A stretch of 38,044 nt of DNA from positions 1 to 38,044 of the forward strand of contig JAOPGA020000658.1 of NCBI GenBank assembly GCA_026419775.2, read 5' to 3'. The DNA is from Acrasis kona (lineage: Eukaryota > Heterolobosea > Eutetramitea > Acrasida > Acrasidae). Below, piece by piece: positions 1 through 9,333 of this stretch. Position numbers and translations under genes: made by a program. The notes beneath the pieces were generated by a model. It was not told where the DNA came from. It did no database searches and saw only the letters and a program-made list of their open reading frames with translations. Every line of letters starts with the position of its first letter. The stretch's first letter is position 1.

Positions 1-2
1 GC

Positions 3-499
3 CCGAGGTGTTGTTTGCAACATGAGGACCAATCTCATGTTCTTTTAAATTGTCGCAAAAATTTGCCATACACATATGATGCAATGCGATCAATCAATGA
101 CCTGATTCGAAGCAACATGCTGCCAGGATCACTCATAAAGGGCTCATTTAAATTTTGGGGTCTTCCATTCACACTATACCAAAGTGGTTTTGATTTTGAC
201 GAACATCCTTCGACTGACAAACGCAAAGCTACTATTTATGCTAGTTTACTTGGTTACACTAGTATGGATGTAGTTAAGCGCTTCTCAAACAAGATACCAG
301 TCAAAAAGCCACTCCAAGTGTTGAGGAAGATATCAACAATCTTGATGGAAACCTCTTACTCCATCTGGCACGCGCGCTGCGCAACCCATGCCATCAAATC
401 CGCCAAGCTAGGCGGACCTTCAGCTGTATAGAGTCATTTATACATATGTAAATAATTTCTAATAAAGCTTGTCGCAGAATGCGATTTATAAAAAAAAAA
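3..499 (+). mobile_element. LINE (non-LTR retrotransposon) 3' end, truncated by window edge
   Basis: An open frame from the left edge to the TAG at 429-431 reads like the C-terminal end of a LINE reverse transcriptase. It starts with a CC..HE....H....C arrangement (CCLQHEDQSHVLLNC), which fits the zf-RVT zinc-knuckle after the polymerase domain, and ends with a helical tail containing SIWHARCATH. An AATAAA-like signal lies near 461-466 and an A-run at 490-499, as expected for the 3' terminus of a retroposed copy. Only about 140 residues are in the window, so the clade cannot be named. The family call is inferred from the knuckle and the poly(A) end; no polymerase motif is visible here. Confidence 0.55.
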
Positions 500-581
500 C
501 AAGAAGCAAAAGCATCATCAAGAATTGAAGAAGAGAGCTAGAGACAGTTGCAGGTCCATCAGCTTTTAGAAGTTCCTCAAG

Positions 582-977
582 ATGTCCAACATAGAGCCAT
601 CATCTTCACCACAGGGAATTACTGCTATCATAGAGAGTGTCAAACTCTACAACAAGGCCATGCGTGAGGGAAGATTATCAGAACTCCTTGAGGACAACAC
701 TGGCCAACAAACCTCAGACGTACAAGAAGTGGGCAAGAGAGATAGTGAGGTCAACGAATCAAGTAGCAATTAGGAGAGTACACAGGAATACTGTCAAGAC
801 GAGAGTGCCCAAGAGGACAGGCATCAACATACAATAATCAATGTTAATCAAGAAATCGAGCTAAAGGAGGCTTGGTTAGAGCAGCAGCGCAATCATCTGG
901 CCAACAAAAAGGACACATTGAGGGAGATGCTTGAGAGGGTCAAAGCGGAGCTTGACGAGCTGGAAAACATGCAATAA
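582..977 (+). pseudogene. Degenerate open frame with coiled-coil end, origin unknown
   Basis: Starting at the ATG at 582, coding-like sequence with a Ser/Glu-rich beginning runs to a highly charged helical end near 840-977 (…LEQQRNHLANKKDTL…). It is not one intact gene: the frame is interrupted, and a second frame (637-837) also looks protein-like over part of its length. It sits between a LINE tail and a hAT remnant, so it is probably debris of a mobile element or of a captured gene. I recognise no family. Confidence 0.3.
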
Positions 978-1310
978 ATTAATTACTTCATATTTATTTT
1001 GTTTGTTCATCCAAAAAACTGAAAAATCTGGCTAATTTGAATGAAAGGACCAATACATATGGAACTAATCACAAAGTGCGTAATGTGTTTGATCTAATAC
1101 ATCTTTCAATCATTGTTATTCTGATAAAATGAAAAGTTTATATATCTGCATAATTAAAGTATAATGAACATTATGGGATGAGATCATGTCAGTTCATTTT
1201 GAAATGTTTTAAAAGGAAACAGGATTTTGACAATAGACACGACTGTTGACAAGTATGCCCGAAGGGTCATACTAAGGAATCTTGCGGGATCCATCGATTC
1301 TGAGAACCCT

Positions 1311-1498
1311 GAGATTGAGGTCTCAGTTGAGTTGCGGCTCGAAAGATTGATTGGGTTGAGGCCTAGCAATGAGATTGAGGTCTCTTAGATTAACAGACAC
1401 GGTTGTAGGTTGGTAGGTAATGGGTTGAGGCCTTGATAAGAAAATACGAGATTGAGGTCTCAGTTGAGTTGTGAATTTATAGATAGAGATTGAGGTCT
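1311..1498 (+). repeat. Direct repeats of GAGATTGAGGTCT with GGGTTGAGGCCT
   Basis: The 13-mer GAGATTGAGGTCT occurs at 1311-1323, 1371-1383, 1448-1460 and 1486-1498. The related 12-mer GGGTTGAGGCCT occurs at 1353-1364 and 1422-1433, so the two alternate. The unit at 1311 and the one at 1448 share a longer match, through CAGTTGAGTTG. Up to about 1387 one plus-strand frame is open and reads like a protein, with the repeat translated as EIEVS. The patch may be a decayed coding repeat or a minisatellite inside transposon debris. Confidence 0.6.
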
Positions 1499-1693
1499 TT
1501 TGAGATGGATGGGTAGTGAACGCATGGGGAGACTGGAGAATATGCCTGAGGAAACGGGAAGTTGCGGCTTAGGTATAGAAGGTAGGGTATTATTTCAAGT
1601 GTATTAGAGGTGTTGTATGTATCCTAGAATAAAACGCCGTTTTAGAATAACTCCTGATTGTAAAATGCAAAGCTTTTTGAGGACAAGGAGCTT

Positions 1694-2683
1694 TTGGATA
1701 TTCACGATACTTTGTCCCCGATAATGAAAATTAGAGTATTGTCACTGTACATAAATGGATCTAGTCAGCGAATTGATTTCTGGAAGTATCTTTGTAACTC
1801 CACTCAAGTCCCCCAAAAGCAAATACAGTATGATGTGACCAATAGGTGGAATTCAACGTTTGACATGATTAATGTAGCAGTTGAGTACCAACAACAATGC
1901 AATTCATTCATTGAGAACTTTCCTGGTCAACTTTATGGATTAGAGCTTAGTGGTGCAGAATGGGGCCATTTGAAGAATGTTTGCACTGTGCTTAAACACT
2001 TTAATGATGTCACAAAGCAAGTGTCAAACAAAAGCCCACAACTTTCATTTACCTTGCCGCTTTATTATGAAATGTCTGATTTTCTCAATAACATCCAAGA
2101 TCGAGTACCCCCATATCAGGACATGGATGACATTATCGTTGCAGCGGTTGCAGAAGGTCTAGTGCATTTTAACAAGTACTATACAATGGTGGATGGAAAT
2201 GACACGTATTTTATAGCTTGCATCCTTGACCCTCGGTTTAAAACAACATTCCTGTACAATCATTTGGAGCATGATGTTGCGGATAACATTTGCAGTGTAA
2301 TGAGGAGTAAATTAAAAGAACAATATCCTGCGCCACCACAAACACAAACACAGCCTAAGGGAAATAGCATACTTTCAAGAATAACCAGAGTAACAAACAA
2401 CACTCGTAAATCGGACATTGATGTATACTTTGATACTCCAGTGATAGAGTTGGATGAATCAAGTCTAGAAACCTTTGATTTGATAGGATGGTGGAGAGAT
2501 CATCAACGTGACTTTCCACTTTTGGCACGCGCAGCACGAGACTATCTTGCTATCCCATTGTCGTCAATAGATGCTGAGAGGCTATTTAGTAAAAGTTCAG
2601 ATGTCATTAGCTCAAAAAGATATTCACTACATGCTGAGACAATTACCAGTTTAATGATGTCAAAATCACACTATGACCAATAA
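1694..2683 (+). pseudogene. hAT-family transposase, C-terminal two-thirds
   Basis: The 329-codon open frame carries several hAT transposase landmarks. These are the DVTNRWNSTFDM block (expected around the catalytic core), the ILDPRFK motif, and a complete C-terminal hAT dimerisation domain (WWRDHQRDFPLLARAARDYL, then SSIDAERLFSKS, then the SSKRYSLHAETI helix). The zinc-finger BED domain and the N-terminal catalytic portion are absent. The frame has no convincing ATG start; its first ATG is at 1724. The gene is therefore a 5'-truncated DNA transposon, though the remaining frame has stayed open, which suggests a fairly recent insertion. The downstream palindromic repeats probably belong to the element's 3' end. 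Confidence 0.85.
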
Positions 2684-2740
2684 TAAATATTCTTTTATGC
2701 TCTAATTGTTCTTTGTTATACCTTCATCCCTCTTTACAAC

Positions 2741-2866
2741 CATCCGCGGATTATCCGGATACAGCGGATTTAAAACGGATTTTCAATCCTCTTGATTTTA
2801 TGAACGGATACGGATACGGATGGGATTGTTACAATAATCCGTATCCTATCCCATCCCATCCGTGAG
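2741..2866. repeat. Palindromic CGGATAC/CGGATGGGAT repeats, probable hAT subterminal region
   Basis: A cluster of CGGAT-type motifs in both orientations follows 60-180 bp after the transposase stop. GGATACGGAT at 2812-2821 is answered by its reverse complement ATCCGTATCC at 2837-2846, giving a 10-bp stem with a 15-nt loop. CGGATGGGAT at 2817-2826 is also answered by ATCCCATCCG further on. Subterminal repeats that bind transposase are typical of hAT ends. I could not fix a terminal inverted repeat or an 8-bp target-site duplication. The remainder of 2684-3107 is AT-rich and shows no gene. Confidence 0.5.
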
Positions 2867-3107
2867 GTGCTCTACTTCCGAAGCTTGTAATATTAAAATT
2901 TTATTGTTGATAAACCCAAACCTTACTCTTCCATACTTTTAGTTGACCATACCACAATTCATGAAATCCAATCAATTCAATTAACACATGACTTTATTTT
3001 CACACTAAAAATTGATGATGACAAGTAGTGACGAGCGGACAGCACATAGCTGATAACGTCCAAGTGTACAAAAAAAACTTCTGACAAATATTAATTTTTT
3101 ATTCAAA

Positions 3108-5598
3108 TTACAAAGCGTTTGCAAAATGTGCCAACTTGTCATCAATAATCTTTCTAGCCTGAATCACTGTTTCATAGGATGGCGTCTTCTCAGCTACACA
3201 TGACAATCAATTTGAAACAAACAAAAAAAATACTTACAAAGACCAAATAAATCTTTCAAAGAATTGATTACATTACGACACTCATCAACATACATGTATA
3301 ATTTATTCATTTTGGGTATCACGCCCTCTAATTTACCCACATCAAACAATCTCATAAAATGCCTACATAATTGGTCCGGAATTTCTTCTGGTTTTTTCTA
3401 ATTAAAATTAAATAATTAAATAATTAAATAATTACCATAATGTAACGATCTGCCAGATCCAAAGTAATACCAGCCTTGATAAGCTTATTCTCATTTGCAA
3501 TCAATTGTGTGATGATTCCAATTAATTTTGATTTGTGTATGGAATGAATGTATTGATTTGCATCTTGTATTTTATCACCATTCACTCTTGCACTCAAACA
3601 CTTTATAATTAGAATCTAAAAATAATTAATTAATTGATCTAAAAATAAAATGTACCTCTGTTTCTTTGTAACTTGAAAGTTCCTTTAGATGAACTCCCCA
3701 TTGTTGAATCAAAAAGGGAACTGTTTTTGGACTAATCATCGTGTCCTGTGATAATGATTCTGTGATTCTTTTACATGAGTCACAAACATCAATTACAAAT
3801 CTTTCCATCTTTGGTACTGCACTCAATACTGTTTTCATTTTTGAAAGCGTTGTTGGTAATTCGTCCACTATGAATGTGTTGACTGATGATGAGTGGTGGA
3901 AATGTAACTTACTATTTTCAATTTCTAAAACCCTACAAGAGTCCTTTAGGATTGATTTTAGTTGCATGATGCGATCATTTGATATTTCGGACATTTTTTC
4001 TTTTTTTTGTAATGCTTCTACTTTTGAACGTAATTCTTGTAATTGTTTCACATGAGGATTGTTTGTGTCTGATGAATGGAGGTGGTGATTTTGTAATTGT
4101 TTTTGTAGTTCATGAAGTTGTGTTTGTAACGAAGCCTTTTCGTCAAGTAGCTTTGAATGATTTTCTGATAATTGTTTGTGATTCTTTACAAGTTGATCGA
4201 ATTCTTTGTTTTCTTTTTGTAGTTGTTGTTCATAAATGTGATTGATGGAATCATTTGAACTTGAATCGTTCCTTGCTAAAATGTCTAGCTGTTCTCTGAG
4301 GTATTGATTCTCTTGTTGTACTTTGTTCCTGTTTATTTCGTACATGTTGATGAGTTCAATTTCATTTCTATCGGTATCTCTTCTTTGTCTACATGGTGTT
4401 TAGATATTTAATGTAAAAGTGTTCAAGGACGTACCTTCCGTAATGTGTTTCAAAGATGGAAACTGCATCTTTTCTACGATCTTCATCCTTATAGGAGGTT
4501 AATGCATAAACATTTACTCATAGTTACCTGTTTGCATAATTTATCAAGATGTAGTTTAAATTTGGTTAGTTCTTGTTCTTTGAGTTGAATTAATGCGTCG
4601 AATGTTTCTTCTTTTGCTTTTAGGTTGGCATTTTGTTTCTTCAACTCCCTAACTTCTTTTTGGCAGTTCAAAACTAAAAGTTCGCTTTCTCTGGCCTTCT
4701 AACGGTTAAAAAATCAATAAGAATGGCGATGATACCTTATCGTCCTTTTCAGAATCCTCTACTCTTCTTTTGTATATTGTAATAGTTTTTTGTGCGTCCG
4801 CGTATTTTTGTTGTAGTTGATTAGATTTGGTATTAGCTATTTTGTTTTCCTCCACCAACTTCTCAATGTCTACTTTTCTTTGTTCGTATTCTTGTAGGAT
4901 GGACGCAAATGCCTGTCTGAGAGATTGCGCTATAGTTCTATTTGGAATGCTAGATACGGGTATGAACCCGTTTCTTAGCATCATCGAATTCAAATCTTGA
5001 AGCTCCTTTTCCTAAAATAATTAGACCAAGCTCTTTTAGCTTTTTGAATTACTATTTGTTGTTCAATCTCCTCCTTGAGGGATAGTGGAGCAGAATTAAT
5101 TTTGTTGTCTGACTCTCTCACGGGAGGTTCGTCCAGTTCATTATCGTCTGTCTTCTCCCCTATTTCCGGTTTTGGCTTGCTCATGTAGTAGAATTTTTTA
5201 ATATTCTCGTTAAATGAGCTGCCATCGTTTGTATCATCAGATTGAGACAGCTTCGGTGTTGTTGGCATTGGCGATACAGTTATGCTGTCTATTACTTGCT
5301 TCTGTTGCTTTATTCTCTCGTTGGTTCTGCGAATATCCTCCTCTAGCGAGCTATTGCCTATATGCAAATCACTGGATGAGTTATTGCCAAGGTTATAGTC
5401 ATGATCCGTTCTTGAAAAATATGACGATTCGACGAGTTCGCGCTCAACATTAACAAATGGGTTAGATTCAGCATCCTCTGAAATAAGGTCTTCTATTTCC
5501 TTGTTTAAATCGTTCACTTTTGTATCGTTCATCAAAGAATCCATCGACAAACTATTATCATATGACGACACATCTGTTGAGGTCAAAGAACCTTCCAT
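3108..5598 (-). CDS. Long coiled-coil protein, possibly SSX2IP/Msd1 (ADIP)-like
   Basis: Eight exons: 5598-5053, 5011-4736, 4698-4528, 4487-4435, 4388-3656, 3615-3436, 3397-3238 and 3193-3108, separated by introns of 37-46 nt. They join in frame to 734 residues. The N-terminal ~180 residues are acidic and Ser/Asn-rich. A long helical part follows, with an arginine/lysine-rich segment containing YEQRKVDIEKLVEEN, TITIYKRRVED and ELTKFKLHLDKLC. After that come roughly 200 residues of predicted coiled coil and a mixed C-terminus ending HFANAL. The order and wording of the middle segment recall the ADIP domain of SSX2IP/Msd1, a protein that anchors microtubules at centrosomes and centriolar satellites. 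This is an inference from pattern memory, and any coiled-coil scaffold remains possible. The start is the ATG at 5598, only 53 bp from the stop of the upstream RGS-START-BLUF gene on the same strand. No catalytic motif is seen. Confidence 0.8.
3398..3435 (-). repeat. Intron consisting of TAATTATT tandem repeats
   Basis: Between its GT and AG, the 38-nt sixth intron of the coiled-coil gene is almost only repeats of the TAATTATT octamer. It is a microsatellite confined to an intron, and length variation there should be tolerated. Confidence 0.6.
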
Positions 5599-5651
5599 TA
5601 CAAGAAGACAATCAACCAAAACACAGAAAACAATAACAATAAAAAAAACAT

Positions 5652-7568
5652 TTACTGAGACGTTACACCTTCACGTTTCCATTCCGACCATTCGTTCATT
5701 CTTTCCTCAAACATTCCATCTTCACATTTTTCTTCAACTCCCTCAATGTCCTCTACATGCTGAACCAATTGTAGAATTGTACTTTCTTCTGTCATTTGTG
5801 CAGTTTGACAGTCTCCTACGGTTTGAACCAACTTTAGTAAATGTTGAGCAAAGTATTGTTCCGCATGATCCTTCAAGTCTATTGTCCTCATTGACCACAT
5901 TGGGAATTGTCTTTCCATCTCCTTTACATCAAACTCTTCTTTAACAATCTTAATGTTAACGTGTCTCTTGTCCTTTAGAATCTTTTCCATTGTTTCGTCG
6001 ACTGCTTGTGGAAGTCCCTCAAGCACTTGGTAGAAGACATCTTCTGCAGATAAAAGTATTCCGCTCACGTTTTTGAACTTGTTGTTGATGATGCTGATTT
6101 CTCCGATCTTGATTAATTCAGCTCTTGAAAGTGGTCCGGAGAATTTGCTGACATAAGTGAGTCTCTTGAGAGGTCCAACGTCGGTTCCTTCGCTAGTTCC
6201 TTGATCGGAAGTCTCCCAGTAGTGTCTTAAAATGTTTAATTGTTCGGCGTCAACGTCTGGTCTTCCATCAGGTAGTGTCCTCATGACAATTGGTGCTTGA
6301 TTGACTGCAATTTCACGATCTTGCATAGTGTGGAATAATCCATTGCTTGATGATAACTCTGATGGGAATCCGTCCTGTTGGTACTGCTTCATGGCTGCAA
6401 TGATACCAGAGTGAAGGCTGCATGCTTTCTTTTTGTTTAAAAGATGGGAAAACATTAATAGCTTATTGTTCAAGGCATCACTCTCAATCATGTTTCTGTA
6501 GAATAGATTGGTGTACTTTGTGGTATTCTCATCAACCTTGGAAATGATCCAAGCATCAATAGCAAAAGCACGTACCATACCCTTGCGAACAGGTGCCTTC
6601 TCAAAGTCTGTGGACTTGCGGAAGATATAATAAGTGTCTTCGAGCTCTGGACATTTAAACATGGTACTTCCCATTACGAAATCTCTGTTTGTCAAAGGCC
6701 AAGGAAGAGGATAATTCTCTATTGTGATGGTTGATGGGTATGGGTCAATTGTGGATTGGTTAGCGAAGTAGGCCAATTGTGTGGAGTTGCAAAGTGAGTT
6801 GTCCCAAATGTTTCTATAGTGCTTGTTGGCTAACATGTTTAGGACATCGTTAATCTTGAAGTTCAGTCTTCCATTCACCCTGTAGAAAGGTTGTGTATCA
6901 TAGATGACAACTCCCTGCTTGCAAATGTTTTGAATCTCAATCTTTTCCCTAGTTGCGAAGGCAGAATAGTCCTCCTCTGATTTCAATTCAGTCCATGCGT
7001 ACATACCAGATGAACAAACTGTCTTGGTTCCGACAATGTCAATGCGGCTGTCATGTTAGTTTTGTAAAAAAGAGTTGACCACATACTTGACAGACCCACT
7101 TGGGTTTGTAGTATCTAGAACCAAAGTTAACCTCAACTTCTTCCTCATGGATTTGCTCACAATTTTTTTAACGGTCTTAGATGGCAACGCTGCTACGTGC
7201 CTTTTCATTATTTGACTTGAACAGAGCCTAGGGAAAATATCTGACTTTAGGGAGTTTAGTACACTTTCATAAGCTGCAGAAAATTCCTTGGTTTTTAAAA
7301 CTTCCATCCTGTCCTTAGCGCAGATATTCACTTCCATTTCGCTCCCATTTTCTATGTACTTTTCTATTATTTTTTGTGCAGCATCTTTCTTTTCTTCTAC
7401 ATCAACAAGCATGTCGTAGTGCTCAACAGCGTCTATAAAGGAGAATATCTCTGGACAGTAACAAACTGTGTCAACATATTTCTTGAACATTTTTCTAGAT
7501 CTATGCTCCTCCATTATGCTGACAAAGTCGAAGCAATCCTCAGAGTACGTTGCTGGTCCTGACTGCAT
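5652..7568 (-). CDS. RGS-START-BLUF fusion: putative blue-light regulated G-protein regulator
   Basis: Two exons (7568-7087 and 7047-5652) flank a 39-nt intron (GTATGT…CTAAC…ACAG) and join in frame to 625 residues. Residues ~10-135 form an RGS domain, which speeds GTP hydrolysis by G-alpha; visible parts include EIFSFIDAVEHY, EVN and SDIFPRLCSS. Residues ~176-395 form a START lipid-binding domain (YPLPWPLTNRDFV, GMVRAFAIDAWII, TKYTNLFYRNM). Residues ~454-550 form a BLUF domain with every key residue: Tyr459 (RLTYVS), Asn483 (INNKF), Gln501 (YQVLEG), Trp545 and Met547 (FPMWSM). Tyr-Asn and Tyr-Gln spacings equal those of AppA. The last ~75 residues are helical and acidic. From family knowledge, BLUF binds FAD and rearranges hydrogen bonds around that Gln in blue light. 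Light control of RGS or lipid binding is inferred. Without splicing, the RGS frame would stop after 170 codons. The coiled-coil gene follows 53 bp downstream. Confidence 0.9.
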
Positions 7569-7608
7569 TTTTCAATTTCGTTTGTGCAGAGTCGTTTACG
7601 CTCCGATA

Positions 7609-7616
7609 TATTTATA
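7609..7616 (-). promoter_or_regulatory. TATA box of the RGS-START-BLUF gene
   Basis: TATAAATA on the minus strand, about 41 bp upstream of the ATG at 7568. The spacing would give a start of transcription close to the ATG and a very short 5' leader. The match is perfect to the eukaryotic consensus, but one 8-mer in AT-rich DNA is weak evidence. Confidence 0.4.
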
Positions 7617-8080
7617 GCCGGACATATGACATCGACATAGACAATGACTTTCTATGGATAAAAATAATAGCCGAACGTTTGTCTTTCTACGGATCAGATA
7701 TGTCGGTTAAAGCTTTATTGTTGTTTAATTATAGTTTATTCTTTGATTACCATTGTCACAAAATCTAAAATCAGAAAACTATACAACAATGTCACTTCGA
7801 GCACTCCGATAAGTACATGCGTGGCGTTCGGACTCCTCAATAGACAATACGTTGGTGAAGAAAAAGTTATTTTTATGGAAACAATCACATAGCCTCATTC
7901 TTTGCGATGGTTGTCTGTCACGGAAATGTAATGTTTATTATTTTCTCTTCTTTATAGAGGTTTGTAAGTACAAGTCGAAATTTATACTTTTTGCTTCACC
8001 GCCATAATATATAACGGTAATCATGTTCTTGCATCCTCCAGTGTCGCTTGTGCCGCCGAGAAGTGTAACGGATAATAAAG

Positions 8081-8166
8081 TTAGAGTCCGTTCCTAATTC
8101 GGTTAGAGTCCCGCTAATTCCTAATTTGGGCAAAAAACTTAGAGTTTAGAGTCTCCACTTAGAGTC
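8081..8166 (+). repeat. Five TTAGAGTC-type repeats upstream of secreted-protein gene
   Basis: TTAGAGTC occurs at 8081-8088, 8103-8110, 8146-8153 and 8159-8166, with a TTAGAGTT variant at 8139-8146. Two longer units (TTCCTAATTCGG and TTCCTAATTTGG) are interleaved. The cluster ends 30 bp before the start codon at 8196, so it may be a regulator-binding array. The rest of 7569-8195, the shared region between two divergent genes, shows only the TATA box described separately. Confidence 0.5.
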
Positions 8167-8195
8167 AAAATCTGTAAACTCGAATTCAAAAACAT

Positions 8196-9237
8196 ATGCT
8201 AATGTCTCATCTTTCTTTGATGGTGTTCCTCTCATTGGCGGTCTTTTATGTAGCCGCCGAACAGAAGACTCTTGTAGTTATGAGAGTCTTTTCATCAAGG
8301 AAGAACCCACAATGGTATGTTGATGGTGTATCTCGTGACGAGTTGCTAAGAATTGGTAGGCAACGTTACACGTGTCAATAATTAACACTAATAGCTGGGC
8401 CTTTATATGGCAAGGAGGAGCACAAATGCAACAGGCAAGGTAGTAAACTGGGATACACTGGATTCAATATTATTGACTCATCCAACGATGAGTGCGTATA
8501 TGTCGTAAACTCGGTTGAGGCAGAGAGCTACTTGCTTAGTACTTATGTGAAATTTATGACAGTGAAGAACGAGGACCCAAACGCATTGAACAGTGTAGTG
8601 GAGCATGTCAAAACTGTTATATCGACTGGTGTCCAGACAGAATTAGTCCCTGAGTCTCCTGTCTATCCTGCTGCAAATGAAGTAATAAGAGGACCAGATC
8701 ATGTCGCAAATTACTCACCAGATACGTAAGTAAAAGTTGTTAATCGTTTGCTAAACAATTGATTAGATGGAACCTTAATTTAAAGGCCCTTCTCAATAAT
8801 AACTGCTACAACTATGGCACAGACGTCCGTACTGACACTTTTGCCCAACCAGGAAGAGGATCTGGACGAATGTGGTCCGGTAGCATGAATTGCACGATGC
8901 TTTTGGATGTTTGCACAAGGGATGGATTAATTCCTCTCAAAAGCAAACAATGTCCCGTCGAAGAACAACCTAAAATTGGTCACTACGTCTCTCTCGTCAT
9001 CTGGAGCGGTGTTGATTACCACGTAAGAGCAGTTTCAATAATTAATTCTCATTTTCTTCAAAGTGGTACCGTAAAGATGCAGGAGGTTATTGGTCCCATA
9101 AGCCTGGAATAGGCAACGTTACAGACATTGACGCATCCCATAATAAGATTTTAAATCCAGACAAGGCAGACATCACACCATACAAAGAGATTTGTGGATA
9201 CTTTATTGTTGTTCCTTCCAAGATTACTATTGAATAA
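8196..9237 (+). CDS. Secreted protein with Cys/His 'NCYNYGTD…DYHWYR' domain
   Basis: Four exons (8196-8355, 8395-8725, 8767-9022, 9064-9237) separated by 39-41-nt introns join to 306 residues. The first ~22 residues are a clear signal peptide (LSLMVFLSLAVFYVAA), so the product is secreted or enters a vacuole; the ATG at 8202 is an alternative start. The C-terminal half contains NCYNYGTDVRTDTFAQPGRG, then a buried-looking strand HYVSLVIWSG, then VDYHWYRKDAGGYWSHKPG and TPYKEICGYF. As I recall it, this series occurs in uncharacterised bacterial proteins. The early Cys followed by a conserved His and Asn would suit an NlpC/P60-like papain fold, but that is my inference. The introns argue against contamination. 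The gene is divergent from the photoreceptor gene. Confidence 0.8.
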
Positions 9238-9333
9238 AGTATTTTAATGCCACTCCGTGCTTATTTTTCTAAGACTTTTATTTGATGTGACTCATAGGCG
9301 AACATCAACAACAAACAATAATTAATATACAAT

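Noticed and set aside
637-837. Second open frame overlapping the degenerate ORF at 582
   Set aside because: Part of it looks protein-like, but there is no family match and no way to decide between frames.
5012-5026. A possible 15-nt mini-intron (GTCTAATTATTTTAG) in the coiled-coil gene
   Set aside because: A normal 41-nt intron using the same acceptor and a GTAATT donor at 5052 keeps the frame and fits the size class.
5501-5944. 147-codon plus-strand open frame over the photoreceptor/coiled-coil junction
   Set aside because: It is antisense to two well-supported genes and its translation has no protein-like pattern.
5652-7004. START-BLUF as a separate 450-residue gene starting at 7004
   Set aside because: The ATG lies inside a coding frame that extends upstream to the RGS exon through a standard short intron; a fusion explains both halves better.
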